Assembly (NCBI GenBank): GCA_004293815.1
Contig: RDZD01000008.1
Coordinates: 1-64,000 of the forward strand
Length of the DNA: 64,000 bases
Origin: Cytophagales bacterium
GTDB taxonomy: Bacteria; Bacteroidota; Bacteroidia; Cytophagales; Bernardetiaceae
Direction of reading: 5' to 3'
Both the position numbers and the translations under genes were made by a program. Within the stretch, counting starts at the first letter, position 1, and every line of letters begins with the position of its first letter. The notes beneath the pieces were generated by a model. The model was not told the DNA's origin. It ran no database searches and worked only from the letters and a program-made list of their open reading frames with translations. Of the stretch, positions 45,469 to 54,240 are shown one piece after another.

Positions 45469-48400
45469 TTACCAATCTTCGTCATTGGCATCAAAAATGT
45501 CAGTGTCAAGCCAGCCAGATTTTGGAGCCTCTTTTTCACCATTCAAATTGATAAAAAACTGATCGCCTCTGAGCTTGACGGGAGCCTGACCAAGATGGTT
45601 AAAAGACTCTGCATAATCGTATTGGAAGGGAATCACTATTTGTCCAGATTTATCAATGAATCCCCAAAGGTTATCTTTCTTGGCAGCAATCAAGCTTTCT
45701 TCCGAATAGCCAACACGTTCATAAACAGGTTCTATGACTTCTTGAATTTGTGTGTTGATAAATCCTTTAAGCCCGTTGTTTTCCACCTCAAGTAAGCCGC
45801 CCACAAATACGCTACTGATGGCATCATAAAAAACAGTGGGTGCTTTCGGGTTTTTGAGATGAATAAAACCATAAAGCCCGTTTTTAGTGACATGTACAAC
45901 TGAGGGGACATTGGTAGAAATTACATCGTCATAGAGTGGTTCTACAAGAATTTTCCCCTCTTTGTTGATAACTCCCCAGAATTTGTTTATCTTGACAAAG
46001 GCCGCTCCATTTTTGAAACTAGACGCTTCGTCATATAAAAAAGGAATGACCACATCGGCTTTATTGTTGATAAAACCATATTTTTCTTTGTATTTGACTT
46101 TGGCTAAACCGTTAGAAAACAGCTCTATATCCTCAAAAGCAAACTCTGTTACGAGGCGTGCTTTGTAGTCCATGATGGCCCATTTCCCATTTCGCATCAC
46201 TTTGGTGTAGCCGCTCTCTACATCGGCATAGCCCACAAGACCGTCCGAGCCGAGAAATGTAAACTCAAAGCTGCCCGCATTGTCAAAAACAAATTCTGTG
46301 AGCAGTTTTTCTTGACGACAATCAAAATAAGCGTAGCGATTATTTTGCCGTATTCTTTTGATGTAGAGATTGTTAGAAATACCGTAATCTACTTCGTCAT
46401 AGTTCGTAAAAATGATTTTATTCTGGCTGTTGATGTACTGCCACTTGCCCAAAAGCTTTACAAATAATCTGTTGGAGGCCATCATGGCACTCACCGCCTC
46501 GAAAATATGGGGGTGCACTTTGACCCCCTCAGAGACCAAGCCGAAACGACCCGTTTTTTCGTCTTTAGACCACAAAAAGGGAGTTTGAAGATCAAAAAAT
46601 ACATCAGAAACGAATCTATCTAAGCGGATAGGCTCTCCGCTTGGAGTTTGACAAACCCACTCTTGACGAGGCTTTTTAAGCCAAATTCTATTGCCAATAC
46701 AAGGCAGTATTTGTTCGTATTCAAATGGCAACACAAGCTGTCCGAGGGTGTCTATCATACCCCAAAAATCACCATTTTGTACGGCAGCTAAGCCCTCAGA
46801 AAAGGGCAAGGCTTGAGAATATTCGGCGTTGAGCTGGACTTGGTTTTGCCAGTTGATATACCCTATACGGCTGTTCTCTGATTTGAAGCCTAATAAAGTC
46901 CCTTCGTAATGGCCAGTTAGACTTTTGTCAAATGTAAATTTGATCTGCCCGTTTTTGTCCAGCAAAAAGGATTGTTTATTCTTTTTGCAGCTGATAAGCC
47001 CTTTGTTATCGTGCCCCCCTTCACTGTACTCAAAGCCAGTCAGAGCCTTACCTTGTGGTGAAAACAGTGCGTAAAGCCCATTTTCTTTGAGCCAAAAATG
47101 TCCTTCTGCTGTAGCCAAAAAGAGATTTTCATAGGTGTTGAGCAGTATTTTTTTGCCGAGCGTAGAAAAAACGCTGTATGCGCCGTTTTTTACAAAGGCC
47201 AAAATGTCATTGGAATAGGCATCCAAGCGGTGATACTGGGGCGGAATCAGCACTTTGCCCTGCATATTGGCACAGCCCATCAGGTTATTTTTATTCAGCA
47301 GTATCAAATTGTTTTCTAAAGCAGAGATATGGTCATAAACCAGCGGTAGAAGCAGCTTGCCCTCTGCATTGCAAAGCCCCCAGTGGCTACCTTTCTGAAC
47401 CGCTAAAGCCAATGGTTGTGTGCTCAAAAACTCGCAGTTGTCATAAATGGGTTCGGCTACTATTTTACCTTCGGCAGTCATAGCACCCACCAAACGCCCT
47501 TTGCGCATATACACGCCCGTAGTGCGCTCTGAACGCCACATGTCATCGTACACAGGAGCAGAGAGCATGGTTCCGTTGGCGTTAAGCAAACCGTATTTTT
47601 TTTCTCTTTTGACAATGCAAAAACCGTTTTTAAACTCCGAAATTTCATTGTGAACTGGCTCTTGAACTATCGAACCCGCTGCATTGACAAGTCCAAACAG
47701 GTTCTTTTTGAATATTTTAGCGATACCATTTTGAAAAGTCTCATAAACTTCGGTCTCTGGACTGAGAGCAAACAGCTCTTTGCCGTTTGTGTCTAAAAAA
47801 CGCCAATGCCCTTGATTTTTGACGGCTATCTTTTGTTCTGAAAGAGGCTTAACAGCTTCATAGGAAGTAGTTAAAATTTCTTTTCCGCTGACATCTATCA
47901 GCCCGTATTTTCCGTTACGCCTCACCACCGCCGTTTGCCCGACGAAATGTATCATCTCCTCGTAAATGATAGGCACAACCGCTATGCCTTGTTTGTTCAA
48001 ACAGCCGTAACGAGTTTCTAAACGCACAGTGGCTAAGCCATTGTCATCAAACTCTGTTGCATCGTCATACAAAAATGGAATGGCTACATCTCCTTTGAGG
48101 TTTAAAAAACCATACAAACCATCTTTTTGCACAAGAGCTAACCCAAAAATAGAAAAGGGAGAGGCCATTTCATAGATAACAGGAATCACGATTTGTCCGT
48201 TCAGGTTGGCATACCCATAGCGACGATTTTGCCGCACTCTCACCATTTTTTGGGAGGATGTTTGCACCTGATCGTACTCAAGGGGCAATATGATTTGATT
48301 TTGATTGTTGATAAGTCCCGCTTTTCCGTTCATTTTAGCGGATGCTACACCATCTTTGAAGGCATGTAGCTCATCGTATATCAAAGGTATTTGTATCTTG

Positions 48401-48639
48401 CCTTGATTGTTGATAAATCCGTATTTGCCAAAAAAAGACACCCGAGCTAGACCTTCCGAAAAATGGTCTGCTGTTTGGTATTGGGGCATCACCACCACAC
48501 GGCCTGTGTTTTGTTCTTGATAGCCCCAAAGCCCTTGATAAGACTCGTCTCGCGCCATAAAAGGCACCAAATTAGCCCACAGAGAGGAGTGGACAAAGAG
48601 ACACGTGAACAACGATAAACAACAACTTAAAAGTCTCAT
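45469..48639 (-). CDS. Large exported WG-repeat protein
   Basis: A 1056-residue protein with a signal peptide (1-23) followed by a chain of roughly two dozen WG (beta-leucine-rich-like KWG) repeats of about 40-50 residues. Clear units are KYGFINNQGKIQIPLIYDEL, LYGFLNLKGDVAIPFLYDDA, KYGLIDVSGKEILTTSYEAV and LWGFIDKSGQIVIPFQYDYA. The C-terminus is acidic (GWLDTDIFDANDEDW). WG repeats are common exported modules in Bacteroidota, with an unclear, perhaps binding, role. It leads an operon with maf, an association with no obvious functional logic. Confidence 0.9.
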   Translation of the reverse strand: MRLLSCCLSLFTCLFVHSSLWANLVPFMARDESYQGLWGYQEQNTGRVVVMPQYQTADHFSEGLARVSFFGKYGFINNQGKIQIPLIYDELHAFKDGVASAKMNGKAGLINNQNQIILPLEYDQVQTSSQKMVRVRQNRRYGYANLNGQIVIPVIYEMASPFSIFGLALVQKDGLYGFLNLKGDVAIPFLYDDATEFDDNGLATVRLETRYGCLNKQGIAVVPIIYEEMIHFVGQTAVVRRNGKYGLIDVSGKEILTTSYEAVKPLSEQKIAVKNQGHWRFLDTNGKELFALSPETEVYETFQNGIAKIFKKNLFGLVNAAGSIVQEPVHNEISEFKNGFCIVKREKKYGLLNANGTMLSAPVYDDMWRSERTTGVYMRKGRLVGAMTAEGKIVAEPIYDNCEFLSTQPLALAVQKGSHWGLCNAEGKLLLPLVYDHISALENNLILLNKNNLMGCANMQGKVLIPPQYHRLDAYSNDILAFVKNGAYSVFSTLGKKILLNTYENLFLATAEGHFWLKENGLYALFSPQGKALTGFEYSEGGHDNKGLISCKKNKQSFLLDKNGQIKFTFDKSLTGHYEGTLLGFKSENSRIGYINWQNQVQLNAEYSQALPFSEGLAAVQNGDFWGMIDTLGQLVLPFEYEQILPCIGNRIWLKKPRQEWVCQTPSGEPIRLDRFVSDVFFDLQTPFLWSKDEKTGRFGLVSEGVKVHPHIFEAVSAMMASNRLFVKLLGKWQYINSQNKIIFTNYDEVDYGISNNLYIKRIRQNNRYAYFDCRQEKLLTEFVFDNAGSFEFTFLGSDGLVGYADVESGYTKVMRNGKWAIMDYKARLVTEFAFEDIELFSNGLAKVKYKEKYGFINNKADVVIPFLYDEASSFKNGAAFVKINKFWGVINKEGKILVEPLYDDVISTNVPSVVHVTKNGLYGFIHLKNPKAPTVFYDAISSVFVGGLLEVENNGLKGFINTQIQEVIEPVYERVGYSEESLIAAKKDNLWGFIDKSGQIVIPFQYDYAESFNHLGQAPVKLRGDQFFINLNGEKEAPKSGWLDTDIFDANDEDW

Positions 48640-48741
48640 CTTGGTTTAATGTCTTCCCGTACACTGCTGGCAGCGTGTGGGTAACTGCTTAAAAAAAGGT
48701 TTTTTTAAGGTCTTGAGAGGCGGCTTAGCCATATAGAAGCG

Positions 48742-48772
48742 CAAATTTATAGCTATAAACTTCACATTCCAA
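48742..48772 (-). promoter_or_regulatory. Promoter of the WG-repeat/maf operon
   Basis: On the minus strand: TTG (48772-48770), 20-base spacer, TAAATTTG (48749-48742). It lies about 100 bases before the start at 48639. Confidence 0.65.
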
Positions 48773-48804
48773 CCCGCTAAAGAAAATCAATCACAAAACT
48801 TGCA

Positions 48805-49836
48805 TCAGGCCCAAACTTTTGTGCCTTCTGTGCAATTGGTGCAAATGTCTATGCTTTTACGAGAGTTAAGGAGCTTTCGTCTAAAATTTTTGTAACTTTC
48901 GCCCTGCCAAATAGCCTTGAAGTTCTGGCTTTGATTGACGTTGCCCAGCTCGTGCGTAGCGTCTTTGTCAAAGCAACAAGGCACCACTGCCCCATTCTGC
49001 GTAAAGACACAAGAATGCCACATTTTCCAGCAAGAATTTTCTAGGCTGTTTTTAAACACAAAGTCGCCGTTTTTATTTTTTTTATAGCGCGCATAACGCT
49101 CCTGTGTGGGGATCAGATCGTGGGCGTTTTGATAGTCATAAATCTGAGCGGTTTTTATGGCCAAGTGGTCTACTTCTAGTTCTGAAGCAAGTTTCTGGAG
49201 GGCTTCTATTTCATGTTCATTATGTTTGAAGACAATGAACTGAAGAATGATATACGGCTTTCGCGATTTCAATAGTTTTTTGTTTTTGACCAAATTGCGT
49301 ATGCCTTCAAGCACTTTTTGAAGCGAGCCACCCACTCGGTAATGCTCATAAGACTGCTGCTCAATGCCATCTAGGGAAATAACTAAGCGATCTAAACCCG
49401 AAAGAATAGTTTTTTGGCAGTTGGTATCGTTCAAATAGTGTCCATTGGTGGAAGTAGCTGTATAAATGCCCATATCAGAGGCTTTTTTTATCCAATCAAA
49501 CAAATCTTTGTGTAGATATGGTTCACCCTGAAAATAAAAAATGAGATAAAGCAAAGTGCTGTGAAGCTCTGAGAGAATCTTGTCAAGGGTCTGGCTAGAA
49601 GCAAAGCCTGTTGGGCGCGAAAACTGCCTAAGGCCACTTGGGCATTGTGGACACTTGAGGTTACAGGTAGTGGTGGGTTCAAAAGAAATGCTGAGAGGTA
49701 AACCTTTTATCCAATGTATTCTAAAATATTTGGAAACCCAATAAGATGCTAAAATGCAAATTGCATTCCAGAGGCGGCGGGGGGTGAGGCGGCTCAAAAA
49801 ATTGAGCGCGTCATAAAAGGCAGCACGACTAGACAT
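48805..49836 (-). CDS. Radical SAM protein with SPASM-type C-terminus
   Basis: A 343-residue enzyme with the radical SAM cluster motif CNLKCPQC (Cys58, Cys62, Cys65), the following FYFQGEPYLH and SLDGIEQQSYEHYRVGGSLQ elements, and a cysteine-rich C-terminus (CWKMWHSC, VVPCCFDKD, ICTNC). The latter is SPASM/Twitch-like and should bind one or two extra Fe-S clusters. Family members modify peptides or act as anaerobic maturases. No precursor peptide gene was found within the 165-base spacer beyond its end or the 110-base spacer before it, so the substrate is unknown. N-terminal residues 25-45 are hydrophobic but not a clean signal. Confidence 0.85.
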   Translation of the reverse strand: MSSRAAFYDALNFLSRLTPRRLWNAICILASYWVSKYFRIHWIKGLPLSISFEPTTTCNLKCPQCPSGLRQFSRPTGFASSQTLDKILSELHSTLLYLIFYFQGEPYLHKDLFDWIKKASDMGIYTATSTNGHYLNDTNCQKTILSGLDRLVISLDGIEQQSYEHYRVGGSLQKVLEGIRNLVKNKKLLKSRKPYIILQFIVFKHNEHEIEALQKLASELEVDHLAIKTAQIYDYQNAHDLIPTQERYARYKKNKNGDFVFKNSLENSCWKMWHSCVFTQNGAVVPCCFDKDATHELGNVNQSQNFKAIWQGESYKNFRRKLLNSRKSIDICTNCTEGTKVWA

Positions 49837-49946
49837 CGCACAAATTTAGAGCTTATTTACCTAAAAGCCACTATTGCTTAGCTGAAAGTTTGTTATGATT
49901 AAATTATTTAGGCACTGTAGACTTATCAAAAAGGATTAAAAGATGC

Positions 49947-51668
49947 TTAGAGAGCCTCTTGTTGGCGGAGTTTACTGTTTTTGTAGCCATAACCAGCATA
50001 AATCACCAAGCCTGCTATCATCCAGAAGCCGAAGCCATACCAATTACTGATGTTCAGCTCTGTCATCAAGTAGACATTCACGAGTACACCCAAAACTGGT
50101 ATCAAAGACCAAGATCGCCATACCGACATGACTCCCATATACAAAGCCAAAGCTAAAAACAGCCATCTTAAAGCCATTTTAGAGGATTCCTCTTCTGTAT
50201 AATCCAATGATACAAAATACTGCAAGGCATCAGTATACTGAAAAGCAAGTAAAGCTGCAAAAGCAAAATAGATTATAGGAATAAAATAACGGCTGTTATA
50301 ATAAGGTACTCTAAATTGTTTTTTGCCGTCTCTCATTGCTTGTGGCACAGGCATACGTAGAATACCAGCCGACACCATGGCAAAAGCAAAGAGTGTCCCT
50401 ATACTCGTTAAATCTGTAACCTCTGTCATATTCATAAACAGGGCTGGGATAGCCACCAAAAAGCCTGTGGCGATGGTAGAAATGTAAGGAGTTTTGTATT
50501 TGGTATGCACTTTGGCAAAGGCAGAAGGCAACAAGCCGTCGCGGCTCATACTCATCAAGATACGTGGCTGACCCAGCTGAAAAACTAAAAACACACTGGT
50601 GATAGCCACTACTGCACTAACAGAAATCACGCCAGCCAAAAAGCTTAAGCCTACTTCATCAAACACCATAGCAAGAGGATCGGCCACGTCCATTTTTGAA
50701 TAATGTACCATGCCAGTCAGAACTAAAGCAATGAGAACATAAAGGACTGTGCAAATGAGTAGCGAGTAAATCATCGCTCTTGGCATATCACGCTGCGGAT
50801 TTTTACATTCTTCAGCTGTAGTGGAAATGGCATCAAATCCAATATAAGCAAAAAATACAGCTGAAACGCTCTTGAGTATGCCGTCTATACCATTAGGCGC
50901 GAAGGGACTCCAGTTGGCGGGTGTAACATAAAAAGCTCCTACCACAATGACCATAATAACAACCGCCATTTTGATAAAAACCATGATGTTACCAGCATTT
51001 CTGGACTCTTTTACACCCACATAAACCAAAGTCGTGATAGCGATTGTAATCAACAGAGCTGGAAGATCTGCTATAAGGCGAAAGCCGCCTATTTGAAAAG
51101 CATTCTGCCAAGCCTCATAAGCAGCTTGCTGCGAAACTGTTAGCGTTTTTCCACTGGCTAAATCAGTCACTGCCTGTTCATACCCCCGCGAAGCGGACAG
51201 ATAGTCCATACTAAGGTGGGTGGGTATGTTGAGCCCAAAGCCACTTAAAAGTTGTGTAAAATACTCAGACCAAGAAATAGCCACTGCGATATTGCCAATA
51301 GCATACTCCATCACCAAAGCCCAGCCCAAGACCCAAGCTATTAGCTCACCAAAAGCGGTATAAGCATAGGTGTAGGCACTGCCGCTGATGGGTACAGTGG
51401 AAGCAAATTGGGCATAGCAAAGCGCAGAAAACACGCAGCCCACCGCCGTAAACAAGAACAAATACACAATGGCTGGCCCACCTTCATACGCGGCTTTGCC
51501 TATGGTGGCAAAAATACCTGCACCAATGATGGCAGCCACGCCAAACGAAACCAAGTCGCGAAGCCCCAAATGCTTAGCCAGACCGTGTTCGTTTTGGCCT
51601 TCTTCTGTGGCTTTTACCTCAGCTAGAATTTGTTCTACAGATTTCTTACGAAAAAATTGATTAATCAC
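49947..51668 (-). CDS. Amino acid permease, APC superfamily (CAT-like)
   Basis: A 573-residue protein with about 12-14 membrane helices. It begins at GTG 51668 (VINQFFRKKSVEQILAEVKA); no nearby in-frame ATG exists. APC signatures are LVSFGVAAIIGAGIFATIGK, VPISGSAYTYAYTAFGELIA and FFAYIGFDAISTTAEECKNP, followed by QRDMPRAMIYSLL. These match cationic amino acid transporter-type permeases of bacteria. Substrate not determinable. The inserted loop at about residues 150-185 (SASRGYEQAVTDLASGKTLT) is periplasmic. It is divergent from the DUF4270 gene. Confidence 0.92.
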   Translation of the reverse strand: MINQFFRKKSVEQILAEVKATEEGQNEHGLAKHLGLRDLVSFGVAAIIGAGIFATIGKAAYEGGPAIVYLFLFTAVGCVFSALCYAQFASTVPISGSAYTYAYTAFGELIAWVLGWALVMEYAIGNIAVAISWSEYFTQLLSGFGLNIPTHLSMDYLSASRGYEQAVTDLASGKTLTVSQQAAYEAWQNAFQIGGFRLIADLPALLITIAITTLVYVGVKESRNAGNIMVFIKMAVVIMVIVVGAFYVTPANWSPFAPNGIDGILKSVSAVFFAYIGFDAISTTAEECKNPQRDMPRAMIYSLLICTVLYVLIALVLTGMVHYSKMDVADPLAMVFDEVGLSFLAGVISVSAVVAITSVFLVFQLGQPRILMSMSRDGLLPSAFAKVHTKYKTPYISTIATGFLVAIPALFMNMTEVTDLTSIGTLFAFAMVSAGILRMPVPQAMRDGKKQFRVPYYNSRYFIPIIYFAFAALLAFQYTDALQYFVSLDYTEEESSKMALRWLFLALALYMGVMSVWRSWSLIPVLGVLVNVYLMTELNISNWYGFGFWMIAGLVIYAGYGYKNSKLRQQEAL

Positions 51669-52068
51669 GCTCAGTATTTTTTGTTTTTAATATGTTGAAG
51701 ATTCCCAGCTTATGCTTTCTTTAGAAATTCGTATAGCCAAGCATCTGCAATGATTTGGTTTTACTAACGGCAAATAAAAGGCTTTTTTGTTCTTCTACAA
51801 GGTTTCAAAATTTTTTTTTATTAATCGGCCAAAAAAGAAAATAAATGAACAGCGCGATTTGTGTTCTAAATCTCACAAAAAAATACCATCAGCCTAGCTA
51901 AAACACCTAAGCAGCATGATCTCTAGCTTAAATAAAAAATATTTAAACCTTTACTTTTTAAACCTATAACTAGCATAGCACGGGTTTTTTAGGGAATCTT
52001 TGCTAGAGTCTTTTTTTTAAGCTAAATTTGCAAATCCAAAAAAAGAAACTATTTTACAAACAGCTTAT
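51669..52068. other. Divergent promoter region
   Basis: This 400-base spacer separates the minus-strand permease gene from the plus-strand DUF4270 gene. Apart from the promoter at 51999-52030, it is AT-rich without recognisable structure. Confidence 0.6.
51999..52030 (+). promoter_or_regulatory. Promoter of the DUF4270 gene
   Basis: TTTG (51999-52002), 20-base spacer, TAAATTTG (52023-52030), giving a leader of about 30 bases before the ATG at 52069. Confidence 0.8.
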
Positions 52069-53499
52069 ATGCAGCTTTTTAGAAATATAAACTATGCTCT
52101 TTCGTTAGCCACTTGGCTTTTGGTATTTGGTTGTCTTGGAAGCTGTGAGAGTCCCGATCAGCTCGGTCAAACATTCGATGAAGACTTATTGAAAACCATT
52201 TTTACGGATACTATCAGCATAGAAACAGATATCACACTTGGCGATAGCGTCAATACCACTAGTTCGCCCAATTTGCTTTTTGGTGGTTATACCGATCCAG
52301 AACTAGGCAATTCTCAGTTTGAGTTCTATGCAGAACTGGGGTTCGCAGAAGATTCTGTTCAGTTTGTAGACAGGCAAGGTAATTTAGCCACTTTTGATTC
52401 ACTCATTATTTATCTGCCTGTGGTAACAGTTAATGGCGACTCTGTTAAGAAGCAAACCATTGATGTCTTTAGGGTTACAGACCGTATAGGCAGTACCAAC
52501 ACCTACTACCAATTTAGTACTCTGCGCTATGACCCTACACCGATAGGCACTGCCGTGTATCCAACCCAAATGTCCGACCGACTCAACTTCTCGCAACTCC
52601 GCGACGAAGTACCTTCTTTGCGTATAAAGGTGCGAGAGGATTTGGCACGTGAAATTTTTTCTAAGAGTGGTAAAATGGAGTTGAGTAAAGATTCTTTGTT
52701 TAGAGAATTCTTTAGAGGGATTCGTGTGGCCTCGCGTGAAAAAGATGCTGCTATTCTGAGTTTTCCTGCCACTTTTGGCGGCTCTGGTTCTCAGCTCCAA
52801 ATAGTTTATATTGGGATGCTGATGCACTACCACTACACTGTATCCACAAAAGTAAGACGTCCTAACGGAACAGAGGTAGACACTACCTTCATTGAAAATA
52901 AAAGTAAAGGTTTTGGTTTTAACTTCAACCGTTTTTTGAATGTGAAGTATGATTTTTCTAGCTCGAAATTCTTAAAAGGCTTGGTACCAGGTGGTAGCAT
53001 TAATACCAAAATGACCAACAACATGGGCTATATTTTGAATGGTGTAGGTTTGACTACACGCATTCGCTTTCCACATTTAAAGCAGCTAGTGCCTTCTGGG
53101 CGTGTAATGATAAACAAAGCAGATTTAAGGTTAATACCCGACCCGTCGACAATATCTAGGTTTAGAACGGCACCGAGTTCTCTGCAGTTTATTAAGCTTG
53201 ATGCACGAGGACGAGAATCTATTCTCAGCGATGGGAGTCTTGATATTCTTCTAAATGAAATTAGCACTACACCATTGCCTCTCAATATGCTTTACATTCC
53301 CAACGGGAGGGCTTATACGAATGCGCAAATGACTTTTTACGTACAGCGCATTTTAGATGGCACAGAGCCTAACAATGGCTTAGTTATCGCGCCTAGCGGT
53401 AACTCATCCACATCTAATCGTTTGTTGTTCTACGATAATGCACATCCTAGCCTGCGTGACCGTCTACAACTAAGGGTATATTACACAAAGGTGGAATAG
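52069..53499 (+). CDS. DUF4270 family lipoprotein
   Basis: A 476-residue protein with a signal peptide and lipobox CLGSC (Cys26). The DUF4270 pattern is clear: QLGQTFDEDLLKTIFTDTIS, PNLLFGGYTDPELGNSQFEF, a central TAVYPTQM region, and a C-terminal NRLLFYDNAHPSLRDRLQLR-type strand. DUF4270 proteins are surface or periplasmic beta-rich lipoproteins found across Bacteroidota; their role is not established. Length is typical. A perfect 22-base inverted repeat lies about 55 bases past the stop. Confidence 0.88.
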   Translation: MQLFRNINYALSLATWLLVFGCLGSCESPDQLGQTFDEDLLKTIFTDTISIETDITLGDSVNTTSSPNLLFGGYTDPELGNSQFEFYAELGFAEDSVQFVDRQGNLATFDSLIIYLPVVTVNGDSVKKQTIDVFRVTDRIGSTNTYYQFSTLRYDPTPIGTAVYPTQMSDRLNFSQLRDEVPSLRIKVREDLAREIFSKSGKMELSKDSLFREFFRGIRVASREKDAAILSFPATFGGSGSQLQIVYIGMLMHYHYTVSTKVRRPNGTEVDTTFIENKSKGFGFNFNRFLNVKYDFSSSKFLKGLVPGGSINTKMTNNMGYILNGVGLTTRIRFPHLKQLVPSGRVMINKADLRLIPDPSTISRFRTAPSSLQFIKLDARGRESILSDGSLDILLNEISTTPLPLNMLYIPNGRAYTNAQMTFYVQRILDGTEPNNGLVIAPSGNSSTSNRLLFYDNAHPSLRDRLQLRVYYTKVE

Positions 53500-53555
53500 T
53501 AGGTTGATTAAGAGAGAAAGCCAAGTGGTTGTTAGTCAGCAATCCATAACGCAAA

Positions 53556-53603
53556 CCAAATTTTTAGTGCAAAAAAAACAGTTTTTTTGCACTAAAAATT
53601 TGG
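53556..53603. terminator. Perfect 22-base inverted repeat, likely bidirectional terminator
   Basis: Left arm 53556-53577 (CCAAATTTTTAGTGC plus seven A) and right arm 53582-53603 pair at all 22 positions around an ACAG loop. It follows the DUF4270 stop by 56 bases and its right end contains the -33 TTTG of the tRNA-Val promoter. It fits a terminator, but the internal rather than terminal T-run is unusual. Confidence 0.65.
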
Positions 53604-53630
53604 AGGTTTCAAAAATAAGCCTCACCTTTG
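53599..53630 (+). promoter_or_regulatory. Promoter of tRNA-Val
   Basis: TTTG (53599-53602), 20-base spacer, CACCTTTG (53623-53630), which keeps the TTTG half of the -7 element but has C in place of the initial T. The tRNA starts 41 bases on. Confidence 0.6.
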
Positions 53631-53671
53631 CAACGTCAAATACAACGGTAGGCGACATCAACAAATCTAAA

Positions 53672-53746
53672 GGGAGCATAGCTCAGCTGGTTCAGAGCAC
53701 CTGCCTTACAAGCAGGGGGTCACAGGTTCGAACCCTGTTGTTCCCA
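53672..53746 (+). tRNA. tRNA-Val (anticodon TAC)
   Basis: A 75-base tRNA. The acceptor GGGAGCA (53672-53678) pairs with TGTTCCC (53739-53745), one G-T wobble, discriminator A. The D-arm GCTCAGCTGGTTCAGAGC, anticodon loop CTTACAA (TAC), and T-arm ACAGG-TTCGAAC-CCTGT are all canonical. CCA is not encoded. Confidence 0.96.
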
Positions 53747-53782
53747 CTCATTTTTCTTCTTCATAGAAGAACTGTAATATTT

Positions 53783-53815
53783 AAAAAGACTGCCTTTGGG
53801 TAGTCTTTTTTTTTT
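53783..53815 (+). terminator. Intrinsic terminator after tRNA-Val
   Basis: The arms AAAAAGACT (53783-53791) and AGTCTTTTT (53802-53810) lead into a run of T to 53815. Confidence 0.82.
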
Positions 53816-53838
53816 GATTTGAAGTAATCCTTCAAAAT

Positions 53839-53869
53839 TTTGGAAAATGTGTGAGGTTTTCTACCTTTG
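53839..53869 (+). promoter_or_regulatory. Promoter of rnpB
   Basis: TTTG (53839-53842), 19-base spacer, TACCTTTG (53862-53869). The RNA starts about eight bases later, as expected. Confidence 0.8.
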
Positions 53870-53876
53870 CAAAAAA

Positions 53877-54229
53877 GCGGGTGGTCTTATCGCTGCTCTT
53901 AGAGTAGAGGAAAGTCCGAACAGCACAGAGTGCCCTACTTCTTAACGAGAAGCGACATAGCCAATGGCTGTGTTAGAGCCAGTGCCACAGAAAATTACCG
54001 CCTAAGTCTACTTAGGTAAGGGTGAAAAAGTGCGGTAAGAGCGCACTCCTTTGTTAGGCAACTAGCAATAGAGGTAAACCTTAGGGGCTGCAAAACCAAA
54101 TAGGCTAACGTTTGAGGGTTACTCGCCCAAAGTTAGCGGGTAGGTTGCTAGAGGCTTGCCGTGAGGCAGGTCCCAGATAAATGATAAGAATTTGCGCAAG
54201 CAAATACAGAATTCGGCTTACAAGCCCGC
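53877..54229 (+). ncRNA. rnpB: RNase P RNA
   Basis: This is the catalytic RNA of RNase P, about 353 bases, type A-like. The ends GCGGG (53877) and CCCGC (54229) pair to form P1. The universal GAGGAAAGTCCGAACAGCAC block (53907 on) and the 3' partner ACAGAATTCGGCTTAC (from about 54205) form P4 and the core. AGAGGCTTGCCGTGAGGCAG and AGATAAATGATAAG fit the middle domain. Seven T after P1 provide a terminator. The tail tube gene ends head-on at 54241. Confidence 0.95.
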
Positions 54230-54240
54230 TTTTTTTATAT

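Noticed and set aside
53504-53803. 99-codon plus frame
   Set aside because: It spans the inverted repeat, the tRNA-Val promoter and the tRNA itself, so it is not a gene.
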